The translations under genes and the position numbers were made by a program. A model generated the notes under the pieces. The model had not been told where the DNA came from. It did not search any database and saw only the letters and a program-made list of their open reading frames with translations. Positions 6,950 to 16,541 of a stretch of DNA of 64,000 bases are shown here, one piece after another. Position 1 is the first letter of the stretch; each line of letters starts with the position of its first letter. The DNA is from Scytonema sp035967975 (GTDB taxonomy: Bacteria > Cyanobacteriota > Cyanobacteriia > Cyanobacteriales > Nostocaceae): NCBI GenBank assembly GCA_035967975.1, contig JAWQFQ010000015.1, positions 15,794-79,793 of the forward strand, written 5' to 3'.

Positions 6950-7678
6950 TTACATAGGTTTCGCGAATGGTCTGAGGTGAATATCAGTCACTTCCGCACT
7001 TCGAGGTAAACTCAATGCATTGATAACTACGCTTGCTACATCCTCTGGCTGCATAAAGCGTTCAGGATGATAAGGTTTACCCTCCATTTCATGAATCATT
7101 GCTTGTCGAGGAGTAGCAGTACGTCCAGGGTAAACGCTGAGAACCCGCACCTGATGAGGATTCACTTCTTCTCGCAGGCTATCAGCGATCGCCTTGAGTG
7201 AGTGTTGGGTAGCAGCGAATTGCCCTACATTTGCTCTAGTACGCATGATGGCACTAGAGTTAATAAATACAATTTGTCCCTGGCTGGATAAAAGCATCGG
7301 GAGTAAGCTTTGCGTCAAAAGATAGGGAGCACGAACGTTAGCTCGATAAAGAAAGTCTAAATCTTGAATGGAGCTGTTTTGAAGTGTCCCCATGGAATAA
7401 CTACCTGCACTTAGGACGAGCAGGTCAACTTGTCCACAGTCTTGCTTGAGATTTGCTGTTAGGTTGATGATATCTTCATCTACTGTTAAATCAACAAGAT
7501 AGCAAACAACAGTAGAAGTCGTTTTCTGAGCAATAACGGCAACCTCTTTTAGTGTTTCGAGTTTACGCCCTACTAAACAAAGCTTTACACCTTGTGCTGC
7601 TAAACCTAAGGCAATTGCTCTACCGATACCGCTACTAGCTCCTGTGATAACAGCAAACCGATCTTTTAAAGTTTGCAT
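6950..7678 (-). CDS. SDR-family oxidoreductase with altered catalytic Tyr/Lys
   Basis: A 242-residue short-chain dehydrogenase/reductase with a classical Rossmann start (VITGASSGIGRAIALG), an NSSA strand carrying the catalytic Ser, and a PGRTATP segment. Where the family has YxxxK, this protein reads GQFAATQHSLK: Tyr is replaced by Phe and Lys by Gln. The codons (TTC and CAA) are unambiguous. Either catalysis is altered, or the protein is a binding or epimerase-like variant; variants of this type are known in sugar and aminocoumarin clusters. It is 13 bp from the next gene and belongs to the nucleotide-sugar operon. The substrate is unknown. Confidence 0.9.
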   Translation of the reverse strand: MQTLKDRFAVITGASSGIGRAIALGLAAQGVKLCLVGRKLETLKEVAVIAQKTTSTVVCYLVDLTVDEDIINLTANLKQDCGQVDLLVLSAGSYSMGTLQNSSIQDLDFLYRANVRAPYLLTQSLLPMLLSSQGQIVFINSSAIMRTRANVGQFAATQHSLKAIADSLREEVNPHQVRVLSVYPGRTATPRQAMIHEMEGKPYHPERFMQPEDVASVVINALSLPRSAEVTDIHLRPFAKPM

Positions 7679-7714
7679 GATAAAAGTCCCAGCTATTGAA
7701 ATTCAATATTGACA

Positions 7715-8671
7715 TTATTGAGAAGCACTCACAAAAGATTGAGGGATTTGAGATTGTATTGATGCTGGTGTGTCATAAAGACGCACTAAAGATTTTGATA
7801 TGGGACAAAAGTCAGTACCCCTTAAGAAATCACCTAAAGAAGTTCCTGTACAAGATGAATCAATATTTGGAGCACCCCGTTGAGCTATAACGTCGTCAAG
7901 ATGAACAGTTCTAAAGTCAATACTGAAGCGCGTGCAACCTGATATATTAGGTACTGTTGAATGCATTTGCGCTGCTGAAAAAAGAATTATCCCCCCAACT
8001 TTTGGAATCAGCCTCAGCTGTGGTTCTAATTCCATTAGCTCTTCTGCATGAGGTTGCTTACGCGTATCAGTTTTTATATGTTGTGCAGCATTTTTACGGC
8101 TCTGTTGGTTCCATTGAGTATAGTTGTACTCCTTTGACCCATTCTTGATAGGTTGGCTCCAGTACTGGGGGTGAAAAGCCATTGCATTCTCTGAGGTAAT
8201 ATCATAAACAGGAAGCCACCAATTGATTTGGCAAGAAGGAGCAGAGTACCAAGTGTCACGATGAGGATGAAAAGCGTAAGCAATGCCAGCCGTCAGATAG
8301 CCATCACTTGTTGCTGTTCTCAACCGAGGTACGTCAAAATAGGTTTTGCTCAGATCGCATCCCATCTCGTTCAAGATACCCTGAATGAGTTGCTTGCATT
8401 TAGGATGGTGAATAAAGGTTGGTTTGAGTGTTCTTAATATTTCAACATATTTCTCTACAGGCAAACTATGTTGTGCTTCTCTTGGATCTAGTGGAGCAAA
8501 AGCTGCCTCTGCCATTTCGCGAGCGAAGTCACAAAGGGCGATTGCATTAGAGCAGGGGGAAAAGACAAATAATTGTCCGTTGTAAAGATAACTACGTCTC
8601 ACCTCGTCATTGACAGAAGAATCAAAGAAGATTGTGTTCACTTTTACCTTTCCTCTGGTCTTCAAAATCAT
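7715..8671 (-). CDS. Fe(II)/2-oxoglutarate oxygenase-like protein
   Basis: A 318-residue protein with features of the Fe(II)/2-oxoglutarate dioxygenase fold: an HRD iron triad part in AFHPHRDTWYSAP, a distal His in AAQMHST, and an Arg in RFSIDFRT suited to bind 2-oxoglutarate. It would hydroxylate or oxidise a small molecule or sugar intermediate; the substrate is not apparent. It lies 36 bp upstream of the SDR gene. The ATG at 8671 has a weak ribosome site. A GTG at 8641 preceded by AGAGGAAAGG is a good alternative and removes ten residues. Phytanoyl-CoA dioxygenase-like is the closest label, from motif spacing only. Confidence 0.75.
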   Translation of the reverse strand: MILKTRGKVKVNTIFFDSSVNDEVRRSYLYNGQLFVFSPCSNAIALCDFAREMAEAAFAPLDPREAQHSLPVEKYVEILRTLKPTFIHHPKCKQLIQGILNEMGCDLSKTYFDVPRLRTATSDGYLTAGIAYAFHPHRDTWYSAPSCQINWWLPVYDITSENAMAFHPQYWSQPIKNGSKEYNYTQWNQQSRKNAAQHIKTDTRKQPHAEELMELEPQLRLIPKVGGIILFSAAQMHSTVPNISGCTRFSIDFRTVHLDDVIAQRGAPNIDSSCTGTSLGDFLRGTDFCPISKSLVRLYDTPASIQSQIPQSFVSASQ

Positions 8672-8701
8672 TAAAAGTCTTTCGAGAGACTCTTAAAAGT
8701 T

Positions 8702-9259
8702 TTAGACTTGTGTAGTCATTGCTATATTTTTGTGTTCAAATAAAGCCCAGCTTCTATCTTTGTCAGATATTTTGCTTACAGGAAGAGGCCATTCAATACC
8801 AAAAGCGGGATCGTCATAACGATAGCCATAGCTATACTCTGGGTTATAGAAATCACCCATTTGATACATGACCTCAGTTTCATCAGTTAGGGTTTGAAAA
8901 CCGTGAGCAAACCGATCTGGAATATAAAGAGCACGACGATTTTCAGCCGTCAGTTCTATCCCAATATGCGATAGATAAGTAGGAGACTCTGGGCGCAAAT
9001 CAATAATTACATCATAAATAGCACCGTGGATACAACAAACCAATTTTGTTTCTTGAGAAGGAGGAATTTGAAAATGCATTCCTCGCAGTGTCCCTTTTCT
9101 ATGGTTAAAAGATAAGTTACATTGGACAATATCTGTTTGTAGACCATGAGCTTTAAATTCCTGAGCACAAAAACTACGAGCAAAAAAGCCACGGTTATCT
9201 TGTCGCAGTTCTAAATCTAGAATAAATGCCCCTTGTAACTTAATTTCCGTGAATTTCAT
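8702..9259 (-). CDS. rfbC: dTDP-4-dehydrorhamnose 3,5-epimerase family protein
   Basis: A 185-residue cupin epimerase of the RmlC family that converts 4-keto-6-deoxy nucleotide sugars at C3 and/or C5. Typical segments are FARSFCAQEF, VQCNLSFNHRKGTLRGMHFQ (catalytic His in LRGMHFQ), IYDVIIDLRPESPTY, LYIPDRFAHGFQTL and VMYQMGDFYNPE. Length and motif order are normal for the family. In this cluster a CDP- rather than dTDP-linked sugar is possible, because the neighbouring nucleotidyltransferase is of the RfbF type. It lies 30 bp from the oxygenase-like gene and 18 bp from the deacetylase gene, so these are one transcription unit. Confidence 0.9.
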   Translation of the reverse strand: MKFTEIKLQGAFILDLELRQDNRGFFARSFCAQEFKAHGLQTDIVQCNLSFNHRKGTLRGMHFQIPPSQETKLVCCIHGAIYDVIIDLRPESPTYLSHIGIELTAENRRALYIPDRFAHGFQTLTDETEVMYQMGDFYNPEYSYGYRYDDPAFGIEWPLPVSKISDKDRSWALFEHKNIAMTTQV

Positions 9260-9277
9260 AACGAAATTTACAATTTT

Positions 9278-9931
9278 TTAAAAAACGATTTTTCTACAGT
9301 GAAATGCTTCTGCGTATTTACTAGGTGAATTAGATTCAATTCCCCGAATCCTTAGAATTGAACGGAAAGTTTCTTCCGTAAACCATTGTTTATGATTTTG
9401 AGAAGGAAACGAATCCAGAAGATACTGAATTTTTCGACGACATAATGCTTCATCTAAATGAACAAAGAAATTAGGATATCCCAAGTCGCCATCGTACTTG
9501 GGAATCTCATATTCTAGGATGAGATGATTTCTAAAGGTATTCCAGGTTAAATCAGAAATTAGGCGGTGGTCTTGGTGGCGATCGTCTCGGTAATGAGTAA
9601 AAATGATATCTGGTGAAAATTCTTGCTTTAATTGTTCAAAGCATTCTTTCACCTCTATTCCTTGAAAAGGCAAAAAGCCATCTCGGAAATCTTTAACGAT
9701 TACCTTTTTTGTTTGTATTTCTTTTAAGAAACGATTGGCACTTGCACGTTCTTCCTCTTCTCTCTGCTCATTAGAACTGAAGACAACCCAATAAAGAATA
9801 ATATTTTGGTATTTCTCAATCAGCTTTAAGATTGTTCCTCCACAGCCGATTTCAATATCATCGCAATGAGCACCCAGACAGAGAATCTTGTATTCAGATT
9901 CATCTGTTTTGTCAAAATTGACTTTCATCAT
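9278..9931 (-). CDS. PIG-L family deacetylase
   Basis: A 217-residue zinc-dependent deacetylase of the PIG-L/LmbE family. The metal site is clear: AHCDDIEIGCGG near the N-terminus (His and Asp-Asp) and YRDDRHQDHRL, whose second His completes the site. Family members remove N-acetyl groups from amino sugars or their conjugates. In this nucleotide-sugar cluster it probably acts on an N-acylated sugar. The coding region begins with two consecutive ATG codons (9931 and 9928). A palindrome of the AGAAACC type lies in the 100-bp gap to the next gene upstream. Confidence 0.88.
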   Translation of the reverse strand: MMKVNFDKTDESEYKILCLGAHCDDIEIGCGGTILKLIEKYQNIILYWVVFSSNEQREEEERASANRFLKEIQTKKVIVKDFRDGFLPFQGIEVKECFEQLKQEFSPDIIFTHYRDDRHQDHRLISDLTWNTFRNHLILEYEIPKYDGDLGYPNFFVHLDEALCRRKIQYLLDSFPSQNHKQWFTEETFRSILRIRGIESNSPSKYAEAFHCRKIVF

Positions 9932-9973
9932 AATATAGCAATCCTATTTGATTTGTGAAAATTGTGAGACTGT

Positions 9974-10007
9974 AGAAACCTGCTTTTTTTTAAGACCCCA
10001 GGTTTCT
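9974..10007. repeat. AGAAACCTG/CAGGTTTCT hairpin
   Basis: AGAAACCTG (9974-9982) and CAGGTTTCT (9999-10007) form a 9-bp stem, with weaker outer pairing GTGAAAA/TTTTCAC. It belongs to the dispersed AGAAACC(C/T)GG hairpin group of this window and may act as an attenuator between the nucleotidyltransferase and deacetylase genes. Confidence 0.6.
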
Positions 10008-10032
10008 CAGTTTTCACGAATGATTTAAGATG

Positions 10033-10830
10033 CTATACAAGGGATGCTTCTAACTGTTTATTTCTCCATACTTCCCAAGGTCTTTCACCACGAGTATACA
10101 TATCATCTAACTGTTGTTTCTCTTTAAAGGTATCCATAACCCCGAAAAAGCCGGTGTATTGGTAGGCAAAAAGTTCTTTTCTAGCAATCAATCTTTGGAA
10201 AGGTTCGAGAACCAGTTCTTCTCCTTGGTTAATAAAGTTAAAGATTTCTTTTTTGAAGATAAAATAGCCTCCGTTAATCCAGATATCGCGTTGTTGTACA
10301 TCCTTGATATCTTTCACTAAACCTTGGTCATCTATGTCAACTAAGTGGAAGGTTTGACTCGGTCTTACACACAAAAAGCTACCGATTTTATTTCGTTGAT
10401 AAAAATGTTCAATATAAGTTGGTAGATGTAAATCTGTCAGTCCATCGCTGTAGTTAGCTAGAAAGACTTCTTCTCCTTCTAAATATTCTTCAATTGCCTT
10501 AAACCTTTGACCAATACTAGCCGTTAACCCAGTATCCACAAAAGTAATATTCCAATCTTGAATATCCCGATTAAATAAATTGATATTTCCTCCATTTGAT
10601 AAAGTAAAATCATTAGAAATCCATTCATTATAATTCAAGAAATAGCTCTTGATCATATCAGCCTTGTAACCAAGACACAAAATAAAATCTTTGTGTCCAT
10701 AGTGGGCATAGTACTTCATTATATGCCACAATATTGGTCGATAACCAATATTAATCATTGGTTTGGGAATGGTTTCAGAATAATCCCTTATTCTAGTTCC
10801 AAAACCACCACAAAATAATACAACTTTCAT
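10033..10830 (-). CDS. rfbF: Glucose-1-phosphate cytidylyltransferase-like sugar nucleotidyltransferase
   Basis: A 265-residue nucleotidyltransferase from MKVVLFCGG. The nucleotide-binding signature FCGGFGTRIRDYSETIPKPM and the metal-binding Asp in NYSDGLTD are present. The pattern SETIPKPM, then KDFILCLGYKADMIKSYF, resembles RfbF, which makes CDP-glucose from CTP and glucose-1-phosphate. A longer frame to 10869 exists, but AGAGGAT seven bases before the ATG at 10830 favours the shorter protein. It would make the activated sugar for the deoxy- or branched-sugar pathway here. The expected 4,6-dehydratase (RfbG) is not in this window. Confidence 0.88.
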   Translation of the reverse strand: MKVVLFCGGFGTRIRDYSETIPKPMINIGYRPILWHIMKYYAHYGHKDFILCLGYKADMIKSYFLNYNEWISNDFTLSNGGNINLFNRDIQDWNITFVDTGLTASIGQRFKAIEEYLEGEEVFLANYSDGLTDLHLPTYIEHFYQRNKIGSFLCVRPSQTFHLVDIDDQGLVKDIKDVQQRDIWINGGYFIFKKEIFNFINQGEELVLEPFQRLIARKELFAYQYTGFFGVMDTFKEKQQLDDMYTRGERPWEVWRNKQLEASLV

Positions 10831-10889
10831 GTTTCTATCCTCTTTAATTACAATTAGAATTGGTATCAAAAATCATCAAATTTAGATAA

Positions 10890-12146
10890 CTACGTGTAAA
10901 TTTTAACTTCCGGTATGGGAACAACAAATTGACCACCCCAACTCTGAATGTATGTCATTTGCGCCATAATTTCGTCCTTCAGATTCCAAGGTAAAATTAA
11001 TACGTAGTCCGGCTTAGTTTCTTGTATTTTATCCGGATGAAAAATGGGAATGTGCGTTCCTGGTAAAAATTGACCTTGTTTATAAGGGCTGCGATCTACT
11101 GTATAGTCAAGAAAATCTGTGCGGATTCCGCAGTAGTTTAAGAGGGTATTTCCTTTACCTGGAGCACCATAACCCACAATCGATTTCCCTTCGCGTTTAA
11201 CTTTAATCAAGAAATCGAGCAACCTGCGTTTGGTTTCCTTCACTTGTTCGCCAAAGGAAAGATAGTATTCTAAACGTGTCACTCCAGCAGCTTCTTCTCT
11301 AGTTTTAAGTTCTAAGACTTGCTGGCTAGTAGGTTTAGACAAGTCTTCGGTATGACGAGCATAAATTCTTAGAGAACCACCATGAGTCGGTAATTCTTCA
11401 ACATCAAAGATAGTTAAACCATGAAAACCAAAAATCTTTTCTACGGTAATGAAAGAAAAATAAGAAAAGTGTTCGTGGTAAATAGTGTCAAACTGATTTC
11501 CCTCTACTAACCACATCAGGTGTGGAAATTCCATTGTAATTACACCCTGCGGTTTAAGTAAGATTTTCAACCCTTTGACAAAATCATTGAGATGGGGAGT
11601 ATGAGCGAGAACATTATTACCAATTAATAAATCAGCGCGTTTTCCTTTATTAACTTGTTCCCTAGCTGTCTCTTCTCCAAAGAATTTCACCACTGTCGGA
11701 ATACCTTTTTCTGTTGCCACTTTAGCAATATTGGCAGCTGGCTCTATTCCAAGTGAAGGTATATTTTTTTCAACAAAGTATTGCAGTAAGTAACCATCAT
11801 TACTAGCTATTTCCACTACCTGACTCTGGTTTGTTAATTGAAAACGTTCCACTGCTATGTCAACGTAGTTCTTAGCGTGTTGTAACCAGCTATCAGAGTA
11901 GGAGGAAAAATAAGCGTAGTCACTAAAGATATTTTCTGGACTAATATACTCTTGAAGTTGTACTAAAAAACATTTTTCGCAAACATAACTATGTAGTGGA
12001 TAAAAAGGCTCCATTTCATTTAGCTGTTCCAGACTGCGATAGCTTTCACAGGGTGGAGACATTCCTAAATCCACAAATGTATGGCGTAACTCTGTTCCGC
12101 AAAATAGACAGCTACCCCGCTTTAAATGTTTACTTTGTTGCATCAT
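10890..12146 (-). CDS. SAM-dependent sugar C-methyltransferase
   Basis: A 418-residue protein with the three-part layout of nucleotide-sugar C-methyltransferases. An N-terminal zinc-binding part has CLFCG and CEKC, with DLGMSPPCESY typical of the family. A Rossmann SAM domain follows (VVEIASNDGYLLQYF, LGIEPAANIA). A C-terminal domain has GYGAPGKGNTLLNYCGI and ends PDYVLILPWNLKDEI. Such enzymes methylate C3 of 4-keto-6-deoxy sugars to make branched sugars. With the RfbF-like, epimerase and SDR genes it points to a branched-chain deoxysugar. It is adjacent to the nucleotidyltransferase gene, 59 bp upstream of its start. Confidence 0.9.
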   Translation of the reverse strand: MMQQSKHLKRGSCLFCGTELRHTFVDLGMSPPCESYRSLEQLNEMEPFYPLHSYVCEKCFLVQLQEYISPENIFSDYAYFSSYSDSWLQHAKNYVDIAVERFQLTNQSQVVEIASNDGYLLQYFVEKNIPSLGIEPAANIAKVATEKGIPTVVKFFGEETAREQVNKGKRADLLIGNNVLAHTPHLNDFVKGLKILLKPQGVITMEFPHLMWLVEGNQFDTIYHEHFSYFSFITVEKIFGFHGLTIFDVEELPTHGGSLRIYARHTEDLSKPTSQQVLELKTREEAAGVTRLEYYLSFGEQVKETKRRLLDFLIKVKREGKSIVGYGAPGKGNTLLNYCGIRTDFLDYTVDRSPYKQGQFLPGTHIPIFHPDKIQETKPDYVLILPWNLKDEIMAQMTYIQSWGGQFVVPIPEVKIYT

Positions 12147-12204
12147 AACTTTAATAATGACTGATGACGGTTTTAACCAGTTAATTTTATGTGTATCGAC
12201 CTAG

Positions 12205-14109
12205 TTAGCTCTTCATTAATCGCATCACAATCTCATCTCTTACTGGAGCTGCTTCTTTTTGGTTGAGCCATTCAAATAGCTTAGCGATCGCTTCTGAAGA
12301 TTGGTCAATTTTCAGTGCTTCTTGGATAATACAAAATGTAGCAGCTAGATTACCAGCTTTGAGAGGAATTTTTGCGTTTCTCAGACAGTAATTAAAGTTG
12401 TGTCTGCGGGCTTTTGCTGTAATTTCTGCATTATATTCAGCAGGAAGATAACTAGAGGTAATTTCGATCGCACGACGAATACGCTTAGACAAACTACCAG
12501 AAAGCCAATTACTACACGTTTCTCGGCTCGAATGTATGCGATAACCAGTTAAAAGTCCTGGTTCGTACCAAAAATCATAAAAAGCAGCAATGCGTTTATA
12601 TATTTCCCATTCGTCAATTCCTTGTAATTCAGGAGCATATCCCCCTAAATGTTCGTGAGTTGTCCGTCTAACGACTACCGTTGGTGTGACTATTAGACCA
12701 CAAACGCCAATTCGCTGTAGCCAGTCCTGAGCAATACCTCTGTTGTCTCCATAGACTGAAGTTATTTCCCCAATCTCTACGCTTTCACCTTTCTCGTTGA
12801 TATACTTAAAACCAGTAAAAGCAGCACCAACAGATTGCGGACAGTTCTCAAGGCTCTGTTTAAGTCGGGAATAAAAACCAGGAAAGACGCAATCATCATC
12901 GTGAAGAATATGAACCCACTTCCCTCGACTCAAAGCAAGACCTGCATTCCCATTTCCTACAACTCCAAGGTTTTGCGGATGTCGGTAGTATTTTACTATT
13001 CCTTTACCTATAGAATTGACCAAATCGAAAAGTGGTGGTGTACTGGCATTATCCAAGACCAGGATTTCCATGTCGTCTTCTCCCTGCCATTGTGCCAGTA
13101 CGCCAGCTAAACAATCGAGAATATAATTGGTACGTTGATAGACTGGTATAATTACAGTCCAGAAAGGACCCTGAGCTTGCTCACTTAGTACGGCTGGAAT
13201 AGCTGGGAAATTATAATCTCCCACAATCACTGCCCCTTGGGGAATTGGTGGTGTCACTGGTACCTCATCAGTGATATCAGCCTCTTGATAAGCTTCTACA
13301 GCTTTTCCGTAGCAAGGATTGATAAGACTTAACCCTTGTCGATAAGAACTAACCGCTTTTTGCAGCTGTTTTTGTGCTTGGTAAATTCTACCTAAGTTAA
13401 GGTAAGCTTCTCCATCATGGGGGTTAAGTTGTAGTACTTTTTCAAAGCAAGCGATCGCTTCTTCAAGTTGGTTTTGTTTTTCTAGAGCCAGTCCCAACTT
13501 ATAATGAGCTTTCACTGACTCTGGCTGTAAAATAATTGCTTGCCGGAAGTAAGCAATTGCTGTTGTTGAATCCCTAGCTTCAAGTCTTGCAGTACCCAAC
13601 TGCTCGTTCAAGACTGAGTAGCGAGCTTGTTGCTCTGGGGATAGTTTACCTTGGACATGAAGCGTATTGCCTAAATTTACATCTGCTTCTACGCAGTTAG
13701 GCTGAATCTCCAGAGCTTTTTGGTAGCAGGCGATCGCCTCGTCAAACTTGCCTTGCTGTTGCAAAGTGTAACCAAGATTATTATGTATGGCTACTAAATT
13801 TGGCTGTAGAGCTAAAGCTTGGTGGTAAGCAGTTTCTGCTGCTGTTAACTGACCTTGAGCTTGTTGCAAATTTCCTAAGCTAAACCAAGCTTGGACAAAC
13901 TTTGGCTCCACTTGGAGTGCTGCATTAAAAAACTTTTCAGCTTCCTGAAGCTGTCCCGCCCGCTGCGCCTGTAACCCTAATCTGTATAAAGCATCAGGAT
14001 TGTCAGGCTGTGCTGCTATCATCTTATAATTTTCTTGTTCAACTTGTGCTTGATGATTGCTTTGATGCTGTTCAATCGTAGATTGGGGTGTTTCAAGAGT
14101 CGTTTTCAT
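12205..14109 (-). CDS. TPR-repeat family 2 glycosyltransferase
   Basis: A 634-residue protein with about six N-terminal tetratricopeptide repeats (residues 30-270; ALYRLGLQAQRAGQLQEAEKF, then NNLGYTLQQQGKFDEA, each 34 residues) joined to a GT2 domain (320-560). The GT2 part begins WTVIIPVYQRTNYIL, has LDNAST, and carries the metal motif as HDDDCVFPGFY. It should transfer sugar to a protein or glycan bound by the TPRs. It has a close tandem paralogue directly upstream (14154-16160), so the pair arose by duplication. The TPR block is also very like that of the OGT-like protein at 18340. The ATG start is clear. Confidence 0.92.
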   Translation of the reverse strand: MKTTLETPQSTIEQHQSNHQAQVEQENYKMIAAQPDNPDALYRLGLQAQRAGQLQEAEKFFNAALQVEPKFVQAWFSLGNLQQAQGQLTAAETAYHQALALQPNLVAIHNNLGYTLQQQGKFDEAIACYQKALEIQPNCVEADVNLGNTLHVQGKLSPEQQARYSVLNEQLGTARLEARDSTTAIAYFRQAIILQPESVKAHYKLGLALEKQNQLEEAIACFEKVLQLNPHDGEAYLNLGRIYQAQKQLQKAVSSYRQGLSLINPCYGKAVEAYQEADITDEVPVTPPIPQGAVIVGDYNFPAIPAVLSEQAQGPFWTVIIPVYQRTNYILDCLAGVLAQWQGEDDMEILVLDNASTPPLFDLVNSIGKGIVKYYRHPQNLGVVGNGNAGLALSRGKWVHILHDDDCVFPGFYSRLKQSLENCPQSVGAAFTGFKYINEKGESVEIGEITSVYGDNRGIAQDWLQRIGVCGLIVTPTVVVRRTTHEHLGGYAPELQGIDEWEIYKRIAAFYDFWYEPGLLTGYRIHSSRETCSNWLSGSLSKRIRRAIEITSSYLPAEYNAEITAKARRHNFNYCLRNAKIPLKAGNLAATFCIIQEALKIDQSSEAIAKLFEWLNQKEAAPVRDEIVMRLMKS

Positions 14110-14153
14110 CTAATTTTCTGATAACTTAAAAAAAGTTTTTTTTACTTTCAATC

Positions 14154-16160
14154 TTAATTTGCCAAACTATCACTTAGCGGAAGCGAAATTAACTTTAAGA
14201 CGATTTCATTCCGCAATAATTCTGCTTGATCCTGTTTCAACCAAGCGAATAACTTTGTCACTGTACTAGAAGACCAATCAATTCTGAGAGCCTCCTCAAG
14301 CATACGCCATGCTCCAGCTACATTACCAGCTTGCAACGGAATTTTTGCGGATTGCAGGCAATAGTTAAAGTGAAGGTTACGGGACTTTGTTGTAACATCC
14401 GCACAAAGTTCAGATGGCAGGTAACTTTCTGAGATTTCAATCGCACGGCGGATTGATATCATCTGAGTTCCAGATAATAAAAGTTCGGTAGTCGCATTGT
14501 TAGAATGTTCGCGATAACGAGCTAAAATCCCTGGTTCATACCACCAATCATACGTAGCAGCAATGCGCTTATAAAGTTCCCAGTCGCTTGTATAGGTTAA
14601 TTCAGGATGATAAACACCCAGCCGTTCATGGGTCTCTCGACGAATAACTACCGCAGGCATATTTAATGGATTGGTGACTCCAATCTTTCGTAACCAATCC
14701 TGAGGAGCTATGCCCTTGTAATCTCCATATACTTGTTTAGAAAATATAACTTTCCCTTTATCGTTGATGTTTTCATAACCTGTAAAAGCCGCCCCTACAG
14801 AGTCTAAACACCCCTTCAGGCTCTGCTGCAACTTTGAATAAAAACCAGTTAAAATACAGTCATCATCATGAAGTAAATGAATCCACTGTCCGCGACTCAA
14901 AGCAATTCCGGCATTCCAATTACCTGGTAAACCGAGATTCTGTGGATTTTTGTAATAGCGAACTATCCCTCGCCCAATCGAATTCACTAGCTCACATAAT
15001 GATGTTTTACTAGCATCATCCATGACCAGAATTTCCATCTCTTCTTTTCCTGACCATTGTGCTAGTACGCTCGCAAGACATTCAAGTATATAGTCAGTTC
15101 GATTATATACAGTTACCACCACACTCCAGAAAGGTCGAGGTTTTTCAGCATCAGATACGGGTGGAATAGCTGGAAATTGATAAGCACCAACAGTAACCTC
15201 TGTAAGAGAAATAGGTGGTGTTACGAATGCTTCCTGAGAATTTTCAGCACTTTGATAAGTTTCTATAGCTTGGGCATAGTGAGGATTAATTCGCTTCAAC
15301 CATTCTCGAAAAGCACCTGCTGCTCGATCTAACTGTTGTTGCTGTTGATAAATCTTACCTAAGTTAAAGTATACTTCTACATAGTTAGAATTAAGTTCTA
15401 AGACCCTTTGATAGCAAACAAATGCCTCGTCTAACTCTCCTTGCTGTTGCAGCGTCACTCCTAAGTTATGATGAGCCTCTACCAAATCGGGTTGCAGGGC
15501 GATCGCTTGTCTAAAATAAGCAATACCTGTCTTCAAATCTCCTGTTTTCTTTCGGGCAACACCTAAGTTATGATTCAATTGTGCATAATAGAGTTGTTGC
15601 TCATTTGAGAGTTTACCTTGAGCGTGCAGTGTGTTCCCTAGATTCGCCTCTGCTTCTTTGAAATCAGGTTTTAACTCTAAAGCTTTTTGATAGTAGTTAA
15701 TTGCTTCGTCAAATAGTCCTTGCTGTTGCAGAGCATAACCTAAGTTATTATTGATTGGTAGTGAATCTGGTTGTAAGGCTAGTGCTTGGCGGTATGCGAT
15801 CGCTGCTTCCTGAAACTGCTCTTGAGCCAGACGCAAATTCCCCAAACTAAACCATATTTTCACAGAGTCAGGCTGAACTTGCAAAGCAGCGCTTAGTAAC
15901 TGCTCAGATGTCTGGAGTTGTCCTTTCTGCTGTGCTAACACACCAAGTCCATATAAAGCTTCAGGGTGGTTGCTATTTTTTTCCAGAATTCGACGATATT
16001 GTTGCTCAGCTTCCACTAGGCGATTAGCTCGTTGATATTGAACTGCGATCTGAAGGAGCTCACTCACTTCTAAGGAGTTTTTTGCGACTTGATTTTTAGG
16101 CTGAGTAGGTAACGTCTGTTTTCGTACTGATTCAGTCCCATCTTCTCTTGTGCAAGTCAT
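14154..16160 (-). CDS. TPR-repeat family 2 glycosyltransferase, tandem paralogue
   Basis: A 668-residue protein built like its downstream neighbour: TPRs in residues 30-300 (ALYGLGVLAQQKGQLQTSEQL; NNLGYALQQQGLFDEA) and a GT2 domain in 340-580 (FWSVVVTVYNRTDYIL, MDDASKT, HDDDCILTGFY). Both proteins share the C-terminal region ending in an IV-LK/MRL-type helix, consistent with tandem duplication. The donor may be the branched deoxysugar made by the genes downstream. It is the first gene of the sugar block: 381 bp of AT-rich DNA separates it from the RTX gene, so the promoter of the sugar operon should lie there. Confidence 0.92.
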   Translation of the reverse strand: MTCTREDGTESVRKQTLPTQPKNQVAKNSLEVSELLQIAVQYQRANRLVEAEQQYRRILEKNSNHPEALYGLGVLAQQKGQLQTSEQLLSAALQVQPDSVKIWFSLGNLRLAQEQFQEAAIAYRQALALQPDSLPINNNLGYALQQQGLFDEAINYYQKALELKPDFKEAEANLGNTLHAQGKLSNEQQLYYAQLNHNLGVARKKTGDLKTGIAYFRQAIALQPDLVEAHHNLGVTLQQQGELDEAFVCYQRVLELNSNYVEVYFNLGKIYQQQQQLDRAAGAFREWLKRINPHYAQAIETYQSAENSQEAFVTPPISLTEVTVGAYQFPAIPPVSDAEKPRPFWSVVVTVYNRTDYILECLASVLAQWSGKEEMEILVMDDASKTSLCELVNSIGRGIVRYYKNPQNLGLPGNWNAGIALSRGQWIHLLHDDDCILTGFYSKLQQSLKGCLDSVGAAFTGYENINDKGKVIFSKQVYGDYKGIAPQDWLRKIGVTNPLNMPAVVIRRETHERLGVYHPELTYTSDWELYKRIAATYDWWYEPGILARYREHSNNATTELLLSGTQMISIRRAIEISESYLPSELCADVTTKSRNLHFNYCLQSAKIPLQAGNVAGAWRMLEEALRIDWSSSTVTKLFAWLKQDQAELLRNEIVLKLISLPLSDSLAN

Positions 16161-16541
16161 ATGATTTATCTCCTCAAATCTTCAATTCTTAAAAGCTTTT
16201 TAAAACTCGTCTATGTTGTTCGATTAGTCATACAATAAAAAATTCAAGTTTTGTATAGACTTTTACAAATTCAGTTGTGGGGAATCATGTAAAAATAAGT
16301 TACGTAACTTTTTAATTAGAGCGTTAAAAGTAAGTTCAATATAGTAACAAACTTTATCAATTTATTTTTTCACGACTCCTAGGGCTATTATCTGCAATCA
16401 ACTTTATGGAAGTAAAGTAGATGCAACCTTTCTTTTATTTGGGATATCTTTCACCAGTCATATGCACTGACTACTAGCAGTTCTTAAGCCAAAAATGCAA
16501 TCTCAATGAGTAGGAGGTTATTCAGATGAATTGGAAAATTC
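16161..16541. other. Gene-free AT-rich gap upstream of the sugar operon
   Basis: This 381-bp gap separates the 3' end of the RTX gene from the first TPR-glycosyltransferase gene. It is strongly AT-rich and probably contains the minus-strand promoter of the sugar operon. I could not assign -35 and -10 boxes with confidence, and I see no small ORF, repeat or RNA gene. Confidence 0.5.
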
